A stretch of DNA of 64,000 bases, taken from the NCBI GenBank assembly GCA_029210585.1, contig JARGFP010000008.1:62001-126000 (forward strand). The letters are read 5' to 3'. This document shows, piece after piece, positions 1-9,739 of this stretch. Both the position numbers and the translations under genes were made by a program. Within the stretch, counting starts at the first letter, position 1. Each line of letters starts with the position of its first letter. The notes under the pieces were generated by a model, which saw only the letters and a list, made by a program, of their open reading frames with translations, was not told where the DNA came from and ran no database searches. The stretch comes from Bacteroidales bacterium. GTDB lineage: Bacteria; Bacteroidota; Bacteroidia; Bacteroidales; GCA-2748055.

Positions 1-948
1 CCAAAGTATTACATCATTAAATGGCTGACGGATTATATCCGGAAATATGGCATCAATGCCTACCGCCTGGATACGGCTAAACACACTGAAGAAGGTGTCT
101 GGAGCGACCTGAGGAAAGAGGCTGACCGTGCCTACAGCGAATGGCTGGCAGCGCATCCTGGTTTGTTACCCGAAGACGATACATTCTACATGGTGGGTGA
201 AGTCTATAATTACGTGATCTCCGGAGGCAGGCTGTTTGATTTCGGCGATACACTGGTGGATTTCTTTGGTGAGGGCATCGATCACCTCATCAACTTCGAG
301 TTCAAATACGATGCAAGGAACCATTACGAAGATATCTTTGCAAAATATTCGTCGATCCTCCATCATGAACTCGCAGGGAAAGGGGTCATGAACTATATCA
401 GTTCTCATGATGATGGTGATCCCCTGGACAAAATGCGTAAATATCCGTTCGAGGCAGCCACCAGGCTGCTATTGTGTCCCGGGGCCAGCCAGGTGTATTA
501 CGGGGATGAATCCTCCAGGTTGCTTTTCGCCCCGGGGGCCAATGGAGATGCCAATCTCCGTTCCTTTATGAACTGGGATAAGATCAGCGAGAATGCAGAT
601 GTGAACGGGCATCGCGTACAGGAGGTGATGGAACACTATGGCAAGCTCGGGAGATTCAGGAGGCAACACCCGGCGGTCGGTGCCGGGCTACACGAAATGA
701 TTTCCCCGGACCCTTATGTTTTTGTGCGTAGATACGCTGTTGGGGAACAGTCTGACGACGTGGTCATCGGGCTGGACCTGGAAGCTGGTGAAAAGAAAAT
801 CAACGTGGAAGGTATATTTCCCGATGGGACCAGCCTGACGGATGGCTATTCAGGAGAAAAAACAACGGTCAGAAATGGATTCGCATCGTTCCGTTCTGAC
901 GCGACCATCGCACTTCTTGGCCAATCATACAATCAGTCCAGCCAGTAA
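1..948 (+). CDS. GH13 alpha-amylase-family glycosidase (3' part; 5' end outside window)
   Basis: The reading frame is open from the first base, so the gene begins upstream. Hallmarks of a GH13 (beta/alpha)8 alpha-glucan hydrolase are visible. YGINAYRLDTAKH is the conserved block with the Asp nucleophile, MVGEVYNY holds the acid/base Glu, and ISSHDDGDP carries the His-Asp transition-state pair. A short beta-rich C-terminal domain follows and ends at a TAA. The enzyme should hydrolyse or transfer alpha-1,4-linked glucans; the exact specificity and the location (secreted or not) cannot be judged without the N-terminus. The creatininase-family gene starts 10 bp after its stop, so the two are probably co-transcribed. 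Family assignment is secure, substrate is not. Confidence 0.88.
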   Translation, partial: PKYYIIKWLTDYIRKYGINAYRLDTAKHTEEGVWSDLRKEADRAYSEWLAAHPGLLPEDDTFYMVGEVYNYVISGGRLFDFGDTLVDFFGEGIDHLINFEFKYDARNHYEDIFAKYSSILHHELAGKGVMNYISSHDDGDPLDKMRKYPFEAATRLLLCPGASQVYYGDESSRLLFAPGANGDANLRSFMNWDKISENADVNGHRVQEVMEHYGKLGRFRRQHPAVGAGLHEMISPDPYVFVRRYAVGEQSDDVVIGLDLEAGEKKINVEGIFPDGTSLTDGYSGEKTTVRNGFASFRSDATIALLGQSYNQSSQ

Positions 949-958
949 CATTGTGTAT

Positions 959-1720
959 ATGAAACCTTTTTTATTATCAGAAAACAACCTGCGCAGTATC
1001 ACCGACACGGAGTTTGACCTGGCGTTGCTGCCCTGGGGGGCCACCGAAGCGCATAACCTTCATCTTCCCTATGGTACAGACAATTATGAGACCGGGGCTT
1101 TTGCTGAAAAAGCCGCAGCCATGGCCTGGGAGCAGGGAACGAAGTGCCTGGTACTCCCAGCAATCCCGTATGGTGTGAACACTGGACAGCAGGATATCCC
1201 CGGGACCATCAACCTCTACCCTTCCACCCAGTCGGTCATCCTGCACGACATCCTGGAATCTGTCTCCAATGCCGGTATCAGGAAATTCCTTATACTGAAT
1301 GGTCATGGGGGCAACGATTTCAGGCAGATGCTCCGGGAAGCAGGTCGTGATCATCCTGAATTGTTCCTGGCTTCGGCCAATTGGTTCCAGGCGGTGGATA
1401 AAACCAGGTATTTTGAGCTTGCGGGAGACCATGCCGATGAAATGGAAACTTCCCTGATGTTGTACCTCAGGTCTGACCTGGTGCAGCCCCTTGAACAGGC
1501 AGGTGATGGCCGTCACAGGTCGTTCAGGGCTGCTTCGCTAAATGAAAACTGGGCCTGGAGCGAACGCATGTGGACCCGGGTAACCCGGGATACCGGGATT
1601 GGCAACCCGGAGAAAGCCAATGCTGTAAAAGGGGAAGACTATTATAACGCGGTATGTGAAAAACTGGCTGGACTCATCAGTGAATTAGGCAGGATGAAAG
1701 TCGATGATGCCTATGTATAA
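959..1720 (+). CDS. creatininase-family amidohydrolase
   Basis: This 253-residue protein matches the creatininase / FAPy-deformylase superfamily of metal-dependent amidohydrolases. Metal ligands and signature motifs are present: a Glu-x-His near the N-terminus (WGATEAHNLHLPYGTD), NGHGGN in the middle, and HADEMETS, equivalent to the usual HAGExETS. I chose the ATG at 959 because it begins right before the family core (MKPFLLSEN). An earlier in-frame ATG at 842 would overlap the GH13 gene by about 100 bp and add residues unlike the family. The substrate is unknown: members act on creatinine, formamidopyrimidines or mycofactocin precursors. Proximity to a glycosidase does not settle it. Confidence 0.85.
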   Translation: MKPFLLSENNLRSITDTEFDLALLPWGATEAHNLHLPYGTDNYETGAFAEKAAAMAWEQGTKCLVLPAIPYGVNTGQQDIPGTINLYPSTQSVILHDILESVSNAGIRKFLILNGHGGNDFRQMLREAGRDHPELFLASANWFQAVDKTRYFELAGDHADEMETSLMLYLRSDLVQPLEQAGDGRHRSFRAASLNENWAWSERMWTRVTRDTGIGNPEKANAVKGEDYYNAVCEKLAGLISELGRMKVDDAYV

Positions 1721-2026
1721 TAAAGGAACCCGGCGATGCATGGCAGTATGCACCCTCGAACATAGCTGCCAACCAAACAACCAAACCCTACTCGCACTAT
1801 TTGCACCGCCGGGTGTAATATTTTCAAACAATCAGTCGAAGGAAAGTTCCATTCCTTACACCTGTTGCAGTTAACATTCAAGCGGTAATCTCAGGGAAAT
1901 AAAATCACAATGATTATCGAACAGGAATCAGTCAAAATCCGCGCATATTCAAAATTCCCTTTAAATACCTGCTCATATATATGACTTTTATTTAGCTTTA
2001 AATGTTCAAATTAAATACGTTAAAAA
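1721..2026. other. intergenic region upstream of the DPP IV gene
   Basis: 306 bp without a credible gene. The left part has an 8-bp inverted repeat (ACCCGGCG near 1729 and CGCCGGGT near 1808) about 70 bp apart with no T-tract, so it is a weak candidate for an RNA fold, not a clear terminator. The right 60 bp are very AT-rich and end at the DPP IV start. TAGCTTTA near 1995 is one mismatch from the Bacteroidota -7 consensus. I see no tRNA, small ORF or repeat element. Confidence 0.5.
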
Positions 2027-4237
2027 ATGATAAAAATATCCAGGTTTTTTATGTTGCTGGTGGTGGTGGCCACCATTTCTGTTTCAGCAGACGGACAAAA
2101 GAAATATTACAACGATCTCAGCGAAGCGATGTTTTCCGCGGGAATGCTCCGCGGCAGTAGCGGACCATCTAATGTTGTATGGATCAGGGGCGGCAGCCAG
2201 TATTCATTTACAAAAATGAACCAGGGTGCGCAGGAGATCTGGATCCACGATATCAAATCGGGTGAGGAAACACTTGCATTCTCTGCTACCGGAAAATCAT
2301 TTGAAGATGGTTCAGACTTCAGGTACAGGTCCTTCCAGTGGGCGGGTGACTACAATTACGTTCTATTCCAGACCAATTTCAATCCCATCTGGCGCTACTC
2401 AGGGAACAGTGATTATTACTACTACTCCACCGAAAATGAGGTGTTGGAACTGCTCGTCGAACAGGCATTTACTGCCGAGGTATCGCCCGATGGCACGAAA
2501 CTGGGATATGGCAAGGACGGGGATCTCTATATGTATACCTTCAGCACCGGAGCAACGGACAGGTTTACAAACGATGCAACCGAACATTTCTACAACGGCC
2601 GCTGGGGCTGGGCTTACGAAGAGGAGTTTGGGCTTGTACAGGCCTGGAAATGGTCACCTGACTCAAAGTATATTGCATTCTGGCAGTCCGATGAAAGACA
2701 TGTTCCTATTTACAAGCTCACCGACTTCTCAAGGATGCATCCGGAATACATGGAAGTGCCCTACCCGAAAGTGGGTGACCCGGCCCCATATGTGAAACTG
2801 GGTGTAATCAACACGGAGACCGGCAACAGGAAATGGATCGACTTCGACCTGGAAGGAGGTTACATCCCCCGTATTTACTGGACTTCTCAACCGGGAAAAC
2901 TGGCCATCGTGTTCATGAACAGGCCGCAAAACCTCCTTGAGCTTTATATGGCAGATGTCAATTCCGGGGAAAAGAAGATGGTATACAGGGAGACATCCGA
3001 CACCTGGATCGATATATTTGACTTTTTTGCCAATGAACCGGACCATTTTTATTTTCCGGAAGGAATGGAGGAATTTTTCTTCGTTTCCGAAAAAGACGGC
3101 TGGGCGCATATTTATATGATCAGTTACGATGGCAACAGGATCACGCAGGTTACCGATGGTGCCTATGAGGTCATCGGGATCAAAGCGATCGATCCCACCA
3201 GGAAAACGTTATATTATGTTTCGGCCGAAGCATCTCCACTGGAGCGTAACCTTTACTCGGTCAAATTCAATGGCAGGTCAAAAAAACGCATTACAGAAGC
3301 GGCCGGTAACCACAGGGTGAATGTTTCCCCGGATGGAAAATACTATTTCGACAAGTATGCATCGGTCGATGCTCCTACCAGGGCAGAATTCAGCAGCACC
3401 GATGGTAAGACAACTATTGATTTCACTGACAATACCCGGACAGAGAAGTTCCTTGAAGAACACATGTATGCACCCAGGGAATTGTTCAGCTTCACCACCA
3501 GCGACAGTGTTGAACTTGACGGTTACCTGATCAGGCCCATGGATTTCGATCCTGAAAAGTCTTATCCCCTGCTCCTTGATATCTATGGAGGTCCGGGCTC
3601 TCAAGGCGTATACAATACATTTGGCACCAATGGATGGCACCAATGGATGGCACAGCAGGGATTTGTCATTGCCAGCGTGAACAACCGCGGAAATGCCGGC
3701 TATGGAAGTGCATTTGAAAAAGTGGTACACGGGCAACTGGGCAAGATGGAGGCCCGGGATTTTGTTGAAACAGCAAATTACCTGGCATCCAGGCCCTGGG
3801 TAGATGGTGAACGGATGGCGATCAGGGGCCACAGCTACGGCGGGTTTATGTCGGCCTACACCATGGTCAACCATCCTGGTGTATTCAAAGCTTCCATTGT
3901 AGCGGCGCCCAATGCAGACCACCGGTTGTATGACTGCATCCTCACGGAACGGCTTATGGGACTCCTTGAAGACAATGAGGAAGGATACATCAACAGTGCT
4001 GTATCAACCAATGCGGGGCAACTCGAGGGTGAAATGCTGCTGGTGCATTCCCTGAGGGATGAAAACGTTCATCCGCAGCACACCTTCCAGCTTGTTAAGG
4101 CGTTTATTGATGCCGGCAAGGATGTGGACCTGAAAATCTATCCTCCCGGCGACCACGGCGTGGCTTATGACATGGTGAGCTATGTCCTGATGATGACACA
4201 ATACACCGACTTCCTCATGGAGCACCTGGCAAAATAA
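2027..4237 (+). CDS. dipeptidyl peptidase IV (S9B serine peptidase), secreted
   Basis: A 736-residue S9B prolyl oligopeptidase-family enzyme that should remove X-Pro/X-Ala dipeptides from peptide N-termini in the periplasm or at the cell surface. A Sec signal peptide occupies about residues 1-24 (hydrophobic MLLVVVATISVSADG). Residues ~60-480 form the DPPIV N-terminal beta-propeller, with the WAYEEEFG segment holding the Glu pair that binds the substrate amino terminus. The C-terminal alpha/beta-hydrolase domain carries Ser603 in GHSYGG, Asp678 in SLRDENVH and His710 in GDHG. Length is normal for the family and all catalytic residues are present. It stands alone between AT-rich DNA and an aldo/keto reductase. 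Bacteroidota use such enzymes for peptide scavenging. Confidence 0.95.
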   Translation: MIKISRFFMLLVVVATISVSADGQKKYYNDLSEAMFSAGMLRGSSGPSNVVWIRGGSQYSFTKMNQGAQEIWIHDIKSGEETLAFSATGKSFEDGSDFRYRSFQWAGDYNYVLFQTNFNPIWRYSGNSDYYYYSTENEVLELLVEQAFTAEVSPDGTKLGYGKDGDLYMYTFSTGATDRFTNDATEHFYNGRWGWAYEEEFGLVQAWKWSPDSKYIAFWQSDERHVPIYKLTDFSRMHPEYMEVPYPKVGDPAPYVKLGVINTETGNRKWIDFDLEGGYIPRIYWTSQPGKLAIVFMNRPQNLLELYMADVNSGEKKMVYRETSDTWIDIFDFFANEPDHFYFPEGMEEFFFVSEKDGWAHIYMISYDGNRITQVTDGAYEVIGIKAIDPTRKTLYYVSAEASPLERNLYSVKFNGRSKKRITEAAGNHRVNVSPDGKYYFDKYASVDAPTRAEFSSTDGKTTIDFTDNTRTEKFLEEHMYAPRELFSFTTSDSVELDGYLIRPMDFDPEKSYPLLLDIYGGPGSQGVYNTFGTNGWHQWMAQQGFVIASVNNRGNAGYGSAFEKVVHGQLGKMEARDFVETANYLASRPWVDGERMAIRGHSYGGFMSAYTMVNHPGVFKASIVAAPNADHRLYDCILTERLMGLLEDNEEGYINSAVSTNAGQLEGEMLLVHSLRDENVHPQHTFQLVKAFIDAGKDVDLKIYPPGDHGVAYDMVSYVLMMTQYTDFLMEHLAK

Positions 4238-4303
4238 CCGACGTGTGCTCCACGGGATAAACATTTTCCGTAGATTGCATGTTATACTTGAAATTTCAAT
4301 ACT

Positions 4304-5176
4304 ATGAAACGACGGCATTTCATTAAGCGATCGATTGCTGCGGGTACCGGCATGGCAGCCCTGTCTGCTTTTCCCTACCACCTGTATGCACGTGACCGGG
4401 CCCTTCATCCATACGACAGGGTAAAGCTGGGCAACACGGGTATCGAGATGTCGCGCATGGCAATGGGAACCGGTTCCAGCGGATGGCGTGGCAGTTCCAA
4501 CCAGACGCGCAAATTGGGAATCAGGGGACTTGCTGACCTGCTTCATGCTGCCTATGATGAAGGAATTAATTTCTGGGATGCCGCAGATCAGTACGGTACG
4601 CATCCGCACCTGAAGGAAGCACAGAAAAAAATCAAACGCGAAAACGTGGTCATTCTCACCAAGTCTACCTCCATTACTGCTGATGGTATGAAGAAAGACC
4701 TGGACCGCTTCAGGAAAGAACTGGATACCGATTACCTGGATATCGTATTGCTCCACGCCGTCACCAACGGCAACTGGCGAAATGACCTGAAAGGTCCCAT
4801 GGAAGTACTTTCAGAAGCAAAAGAGCAGGGAATGATCAGGGCACACGGAATCTCCTGCCACTCCCTGGAGGCACTTGAACAGGCAGCCGAAGAGCCCTGG
4901 GTGGATGTTGACCTGGCAAGGTTCAATCCCGCCGGGGCGCGCATGGATGCAGATGTAGCCACGGTTACAAAAGTGCTGCGGAGAATGAAGGACAATGGCA
5001 AGGCAATTATTGGAATGAAGGTGTATGGTGCCGGGCTGCTCCTTGACAACAAGGATGAATGTCTCCAGTTCCACACCGGGCATGATTTCATTGACAGCTT
5101 TACACTGGGTATTGAAAGTGCAGAACAGCTACAGGACATACTCACCAGGCTGCCTGCTGCAAGTGTGCGGGGTTAG
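4304..5176 (+). CDS. aldo/keto reductase with twin-Arg-like leader
   Basis: This 290-residue protein starts with a basic RR-containing segment (MKRRHFIKRS) followed by a short hydrophobic stretch, a Tat-like leader common on Bacteroidota oxidoreductases. The mature part is an aldo/keto reductase TIM barrel. The catalytic tetrad is visible as Asp and Tyr in FWDAADQYG, Lys in VVILTKS and His in IVLLHAV. The C-terminal end is short, without the usual extended NADPH-binding tail, so cofactor binding may differ. Substrate is unknown. It is followed 99 bp later by a second, cytoplasmic aldo/keto reductase and then a Gfo/Idh/MocA oxidoreductase, so a shared role in carbohydrate or carbonyl metabolism is plausible but is only inference. 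Confidence 0.85.
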   Translation: MKRRHFIKRSIAAGTGMAALSAFPYHLYARDRALHPYDRVKLGNTGIEMSRMAMGTGSSGWRGSSNQTRKLGIRGLADLLHAAYDEGINFWDAADQYGTHPHLKEAQKKIKRENVVILTKSTSITADGMKKDLDRFRKELDTDYLDIVLLHAVTNGNWRNDLKGPMEVLSEAKEQGMIRAHGISCHSLEALEQAAEEPWVDVDLARFNPAGARMDADVATVTKVLRRMKDNGKAIIGMKVYGAGLLLDNKDECLQFHTGHDFIDSFTLGIESAEQLQDILTRLPAASVRG

Positions 5177-5275
5177 TGCATTACATGACCTTATTACCGG
5201 AAATTGCATCAGAATCCTGATTCTGCTTGTGGTTTCCGGTTCTTTCTTGTAATTTCATGGTCAAATTCAACAATT

Positions 5276-6280
5276 ATGGATTATACACCAGACCATGCAC
5301 GTTATAAGCAGGTGCCCTACAACCGCTGTGGCAAAAGCGGGCTGAAGCTCCCGGCCGTTTCACTCGGCCTCTGGCACAATTTCGGGGAGGACCAGTCATT
5401 CGAGAGCAGCCAGAAATTGCTGTTACATGCCTTTGACAAGGGCATTACACATTTCGATCTTGCCAACAACTACGGTCCGCCCCCGGGCTCTGCTGAAGAG
5501 ACACTCGGGAAGGTCCTTGCCGGGCCACTGAAAGCATACAGGGACGAACTGGTTATCTCTTCAAAAGCAGGGTATTATATGTGGCCCGGACCTTACGGGG
5601 AATGGGGGTCAAGAAAATACCTGATCTCAAGCATCGACCAGAGTCTGAAAAGGCTTGGTGTGGAGTATGTAGACATATTCTATTCCCACCGGCCCGATCC
5701 GGATACACCATTCGAGGAGACCATGATGGCCCTCGACCAGATTGTCAGAAGCGGAAAAGCCCTGTATATCGGACTTTCCAACTATTCAGCAGAACAGACC
5801 AAAGCTGCTGCTTCCATACTTAAATCGCTGGGCACACCCTGCCTGATTCACCAGCCCCGTTACAATATGATGGACAGGTGGGTGGAAGACGGGTTACTCG
5901 ATGTGCTGGAAGATGAGGGAATCGGTTGCATCCCCTTCAGTCCGCTGGCCCAGGGGCTGCTTACAGACAAATACATCCATGGGATTCCGGAAGATTCGCG
6001 CATGGCCGGAAGGAGTGTTTTCCTCCGGACCAATGCACGCACTGATGAACTGGTAGATAAAGTCAAAAAATTAAATGCGATCGCTGCGAGTCGCAACCAG
6101 ACACTTGCACAAATGGCCCTGGCATGGCTCCTGAAAGATCCCAGGATCACCAGTGTACTGATCGGTGTCAGCAAGATCGCACAGATCGATGACAGCCTGG
6201 AAGCTGCCGCAAACAAAAAATTCGGTTCCGCAGAGCTGGAGAAGATCGAGCTGATTCTCAAAGATGAAGCCACCAGATAA
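5276..6280 (+). CDS. aldo/keto reductase, YghZ/GAP-reductase type
   Basis: A 334-residue cytoplasmic aldo/keto reductase (AKR14-like). It closely follows the YghZ pattern: YNRCGKSGLKLPAVSLGLW, then ITHFDLANNYGPPPGSAEE, where Asp and Tyr are catalytic. Lys follows in LVISSKAGY and His in FYSHRPDP. E. coli YghZ reduces L-glyceraldehyde 3-phosphate and methylglyoxal, so detoxification of triose aldehydes is a reasonable assignment. I took the ATG at 5276 because family members start about 16 residues before the GKSG motif; the longer in-frame start at 5204 adds a non-homologous leader. Its stop lies 8 bp before the next gene, suggesting an operon with the Gfo/Idh/MocA oxidoreductase. Confidence 0.9.
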   Translation: MDYTPDHARYKQVPYNRCGKSGLKLPAVSLGLWHNFGEDQSFESSQKLLLHAFDKGITHFDLANNYGPPPGSAEETLGKVLAGPLKAYRDELVISSKAGYYMWPGPYGEWGSRKYLISSIDQSLKRLGVEYVDIFYSHRPDPDTPFEETMMALDQIVRSGKALYIGLSNYSAEQTKAAASILKSLGTPCLIHQPRYNMMDRWVEDGLLDVLEDEGIGCIPFSPLAQGLLTDKYIHGIPEDSRMAGRSVFLRTNARTDELVDKVKKLNAIAASRNQTLAQMALAWLLKDPRITSVLIGVSKIAQIDDSLEAAANKKFGSAELEKIELILKDEATR

Positions 6281-6288
6281 CCGGGGTA

Positions 6289-7308
6289 ATGAAACAGATC
6301 AAATGGGGGATTCTCGGGTGCGGGGGTATCGCACAAAAATTTGCAGAAGCACTGCAGCATACCGAAGGTGCAACGCTGTATGCAGCTGCAGCCAGGGATG
6401 GCAAGCGTGCTTCAGCCTTTGCACACCAGTGGGGATTTGAAAAATCCATCCAGGGATACAGGGCGCTCGTATCGGATCCGGAAGTGGATATCATCTACAT
6501 TGCCACCCCGCACAGTTACCATTATGCCCACACCAGGCTTTGCCTGGAAGCCGGGAAACACGTGCTTTGCGAAAAACCTGTGACCATCAACGCCGGCCAG
6601 CTTGATGCATTGATCGAATTAGCCAGGAAAAAGGAGCTTTTCATGATGGAAGCTATGTGGACCAGGTTTCTTCCCGGCATCATCAGGGTAAAAGAGATGA
6701 TCAGCGACGGGCTCATTGGAGATGTTGTTACGCTGGATGCTGATTTTGGCATCAACTTTCCCTTCGATGCAGCACATCGCATATACAACCCCTTCCTGGC
6801 GGGAGGAGCGCTGCTCGACATCGGCATTTATCCCCTCTTTTTTGCCCTCTACCTCTTCGGAGAACCAGTAGTACTCAAGGCGCATTCTATTTTGAATGAA
6901 AGCATGATAGACCTTACCACCTCAATCATAGCTCAAAGTAAATCCGGAACCATTTGTAACCTGCAGTCCACCACACAGGCCAATACTCCCGTGAAGGCGC
7001 GGATCTCGGGGACAAAAGGTTATATTGAACTGGCACAGTGGTGGTTCACACCCATTGATATCGCCCTGCACATCGAGGGAAAGGATGAGCAAATCCTGGC
7101 ATTCCCCCCCATCTCCAACGGATATGAGTATGAGGCCATGGAGGCAGTCAGGTGTCTGAATGAAGGAAAAACTGAAAGCAACATCATGCCACTTTCATTC
7201 AGCATGATGCTGATGCAGCAGATGGATAAGATCAGGAAGATGACAGGTATAACCTACCCTGATCCGATCGAAAGTGTGGATATTCCATACGGATGGAATG
7301 AACTGTAG
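6289..7308 (+). CDS. Gfo/Idh/MocA family NAD(P)-dependent oxidoreductase
   Basis: A 339-residue sugar-type oxidoreductase. The N-terminal Rossmann fold shows GILGCGGIA. The family active-site motif CEKP lies near residue 97, with the catalytic Lys. The C-terminal alpha/beta domain includes GGALLDIGIYP, which in this subfamily resembles dimeric dihydrodiol and glucose-fructose-type dehydrogenases. It probably oxidises or reduces a sugar, cyclitol or diol in the cytoplasm; the substrate cannot be read from sequence. It lies 8 bp after the YghZ-like reductase and ends facing the leftward kinase gene across a 107-bp convergent gap in which no hairpin terminator is obvious. Confidence 0.9.
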   Translation: MKQIKWGILGCGGIAQKFAEALQHTEGATLYAAAARDGKRASAFAHQWGFEKSIQGYRALVSDPEVDIIYIATPHSYHYAHTRLCLEAGKHVLCEKPVTINAGQLDALIELARKKELFMMEAMWTRFLPGIIRVKEMISDGLIGDVVTLDADFGINFPFDAAHRIYNPFLAGGALLDIGIYPLFFALYLFGEPVVLKAHSILNESMIDLTTSIIAQSKSGTICNLQSTTQANTPVKARISGTKGYIELAQWWFTPIDIALHIEGKDEQILAFPPISNGYEYEAMEAVRCLNEGKTESNIMPLSFSMMLMQQMDKIRKMTGITYPDPIESVDIPYGWNEL

Positions 7309-7415
7309 TCCTACGGTTTGCCGGATCATATTTGTCCGTTAAGTCCTTCGGTATACGCATGTAACAATAATCTCAGCGGTATGCACGCGTTCGTTTTGCC
7401 TTGTCCCTGCTGGTA

Positions 7416-8900
7416 TTAATTCTGCTTTGCGATGGTCTGGAACTGCTTGTAGGCATTTCCCCAGGTTTGTGATTCGGCAGGCTCAAAATACTTCAGTTCA
7501 AATGAGTTTTTCACCACTTGCCGGGCATGTTCCAGGTCACGGAGGTACCCCAGTCCGATGGCCTGCATGAGCAGATTTCCTGTCCCGGTTGCTTCCACCG
7601 GACCGGTAACCACCTTTTTGCCAGTTGCATTTGCCGTAAACTGGCAAAGCAGTTCATTGCGGGATCCACCACCAATGATGTGGATTACATCATATTTTTT
7701 ACCGGTAATCAGCTGCAGCTGATCCAGCACCATCCTGTATTTCAGTGCCAGTCCCTCAAGCACAGTCCGCGCCAGGGGACCAATTCCGCGGGGGGATACC
7801 TGTCCATTCTGGCGACAAAAAGTATCAATGGCAGCAGGCATATCCAGGGGATTGTAGAACCCCGGATAGTCAGGATCGATCATGGCTGCAAAAGGTGGTG
7901 ACATACCGGCCATTTTCACGATCTCTTCGTATGAAATCTTACCTTCGGTCTTTTCCCAGGAGCGCTTGCATTCCTGGAGAAGCCACAGTCCCATAATGTT
8001 TTTCAGGAACCTGAATGTTCCATCGGCCCCGCCTTCATTGGAGAAATTGTAGAGCATGGACCGCTTATCGATGATTGGCTGCTTGTTCTCCACCCCCATC
8101 AGCGACCAGGTACCTGAGCTGAGATACATCCAGTTATCTCCCTCTGCCGGCACCGAGGCAATGGCAGATGCGGTATCATGTGAAGTGACGGCAATTACTT
8201 TGATGCCCTCCACATCGATGGCCCTGCTGATGTTCTGGTTCAGCACACCGATTTCCGTACCGGGCCTGACCACTTCCTGGAACAACGACCTGTCGATACC
8301 GAGCTTCCTGATAATATCCTCATCCCAGTTCATTTTTGTCGGGTTGAATAACTGGGACGTGGTGGCAATGGTAAATTCAGACCTGGCCTCTCCTGTAAGC
8401 AGGTAATTCAGCAGGTCGGGCATGAACAGCATCTTATCCGCGATAGGCAAGACCGGGTCATTCGCCATGATCATGGCATACAACTGGTAGATGGTATTGA
8501 ATTTATGGAGTGCGATCCCGGTTCTTTCATAGATATCATCTCGTCCCATACGCTCCAGGAAAGCGGGCATGGATGTCTCTGTCATCGGGTCCCTGTAACT
8601 ATAGGGAGTTTTCAGGATAGATCCATCCTTTCCGATCAGTCCGAAATCGACCCCCCATGTATCCACGCCGATACTTTCCGGGATGATATTGTCATCGATC
8701 ACGCATTGGTGAAGGGCCCTGGTCATCTCTTCAAAAAACCGGAATACATTCCAGTAATAATGCTTACTGATTGATATCTGCCCGGTGGGGAACCTGTGGA
8801 TCTCCTTAAGCTCCAGGCGTTCCCTGTTCAGCAGGGTCCCAAGTATTGCCCTGCCGCTCTCCGCTCCAAAATCAAAGGCTAAAAAATGGTGTTTTGGCAT
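7416..8900 (-). CDS. rhaB: FGGY-family sugar kinase, rhamnulokinase-like
   Basis: A 494-residue FGGY carbohydrate kinase. The first phosphate-binding segment is FDFGAESGRA, the rhamnulokinase variant of the usual GTSST-type motif. GVDTWGVDFGL supplies the catalytic Asp, and GGGSRN is the adenosine motif in the C-terminal lobe. These features fit L-rhamnulokinase (L-rhamnulose to L-rhamnulose 1-phosphate), but the family also includes fuculokinase-like enzymes and no rhamnose isomerase is in the window. It is transcribed after the GntR regulator, 12 bp downstream of it. Its likely partner is the class II aldolase fusion 8 kb away. Kinase family is certain; the rhamnulose assignment is moderate. 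Confidence 0.85.
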   Translation of the reverse strand: MPKHHFLAFDFGAESGRAILGTLLNRERLELKEIHRFPTGQISISKHYYWNVFRFFEEMTRALHQCVIDDNIIPESIGVDTWGVDFGLIGKDGSILKTPYSYRDPMTETSMPAFLERMGRDDIYERTGIALHKFNTIYQLYAMIMANDPVLPIADKMLFMPDLLNYLLTGEARSEFTIATTSQLFNPTKMNWDEDIIRKLGIDRSLFQEVVRPGTEIGVLNQNISRAIDVEGIKVIAVTSHDTASAIASVPAEGDNWMYLSSGTWSLMGVENKQPIIDKRSMLYNFSNEGGADGTFRFLKNIMGLWLLQECKRSWEKTEGKISYEEIVKMAGMSPPFAAMIDPDYPGFYNPLDMPAAIDTFCRQNGQVSPRGIGPLARTVLEGLALKYRMVLDQLQLITGKKYDVIHIIGGGSRNELLCQFTANATGKKVVTGPVEATGTGNLLMQAIGLGYLRDLEHARQVVKNSFELKYFEPAESQTWGNAYKQFQTIAKQN

Positions 8901-8912
8901 ATTATTGCTTCG

Positions 8913-9629
8913 TTAAAAAATTCCATACACATCCTGGTCCATTGTATTGCAATAAATCGAGGAATAGATTGAATATCCCGGTCTGCTTGTATCAAAGTGC
9001 CGCTCCAGGTGCAATACCGGCATTCCCTCTCCGAGACGAAGATAGTCACTTAATTTTTTATCAGATAAAATTGCCCGCAATTTTTGTTCTCCACCGATGA
9101 TCTCAATCCCATAATTCACCCGGAGTATGTCGAACAGGGATTTGTTTTCAAATGTCCTGGAGGTAAACCTGTTGATATTGATGTTAGGCAGGTAATTGAT
9201 GTCATAAAAGATCGGCCGGTCGTTGAAATACCTGATTCTGCTGAGTTGCACGCATCCGGCACGCTTTTCTGCATCGTTGAGGGGGAACATGAACGGGTCA
9301 GGCCATTGCCCTACCGAAGGCTTCTCCAGCATTTTGCTCTTGATGTTCTTTGCACCCAGGGCACTGGTTGTTCCGGCGATGGAAAGGATCCCGATACCTT
9401 TCGGCAATTTATGAACAATACTGCCCTTTCCCTGGTGTTTTTTGATAAAACCGTCACTTACCAGGGATGACAAAGCCTGCCGGACCGTCGGACGTGTCAC
9501 GCCATAGAGGCTGCACAGTTCATTTTCAGAAGGCAGCAGGTCACCCTCCTTGAAGATGCCATCCACGATCTGCTTCCTGAGGTCCTCATACAATTTTTTG
9601 TACTGGGGAAGTTGCGGGTCCATACGCAA
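8913..9629 (-). CDS. GntR/HutC-family transcriptional regulator (UTRA domain)
   Basis: A 238-residue GntR-family repressor. The N-terminal winged helix (about residues 8-75) shows PSENELCSLYGVTRPTVRQAL. The rest is a UTRA effector-binding domain typical of HutC-type regulators, which usually sense a phosphorylated sugar or related ligand. It is the first gene of a leftward pair with the rhamnulokinase-like kinase and faces the E2 gene across 149 bp. Two similar 16-bp near-palindromes lie in that gap, one beside each start, so autoregulation and control of the divergent E2-E1 set is the natural reading. The effector is unknown; the product of the adjacent kinase is the obvious candidate. Confidence 0.92.
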   Translation of the reverse strand: MRMDPQLPQYKKLYEDLRKQIVDGIFKEGDLLPSENELCSLYGVTRPTVRQALSSLVSDGFIKKHQGKGSIVHKLPKGIGILSIAGTTSALGAKNIKSKMLEKPSVGQWPDPFMFPLNDAEKRAGCVQLSRIRYFNDRPIFYDINYLPNININRFTSRTFENKSLFDILRVNYGIEIIGGEQKLRAILSDKKLSDYLRLGEGMPVLHLERHFDTSRPGYSIYSSIYCNTMDQDVYGIF

Positions 9630-9641
9630 CGGATTTTTTTA

Positions 9642-9657
9642 AACTTGTCTATACAGG
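9642..9657 (+). promoter_or_regulatory. predicted GntR operator, copy 1
   Basis: AACTTGTCTATACAGG lies 12 bp upstream of the GntR start codon. Its core TGTCTATACA is a near-palindrome of the TGTATATACA type that HutC-family GntR regulators bind. It matches copy 2 (opposite strand, 9740-9755) at 13 of 16 positions. Position beside the regulator gene suggests autoregulation. It is a sequence-based prediction. Confidence 0.6.
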
Positions 9658-9739
9658 GTATATAAAAATATGATTAATACACCATCAAATATATTATAAT
9701 TCTTGCAAAAAAGAAAAAAATGCATTTTCTTTGACCCAA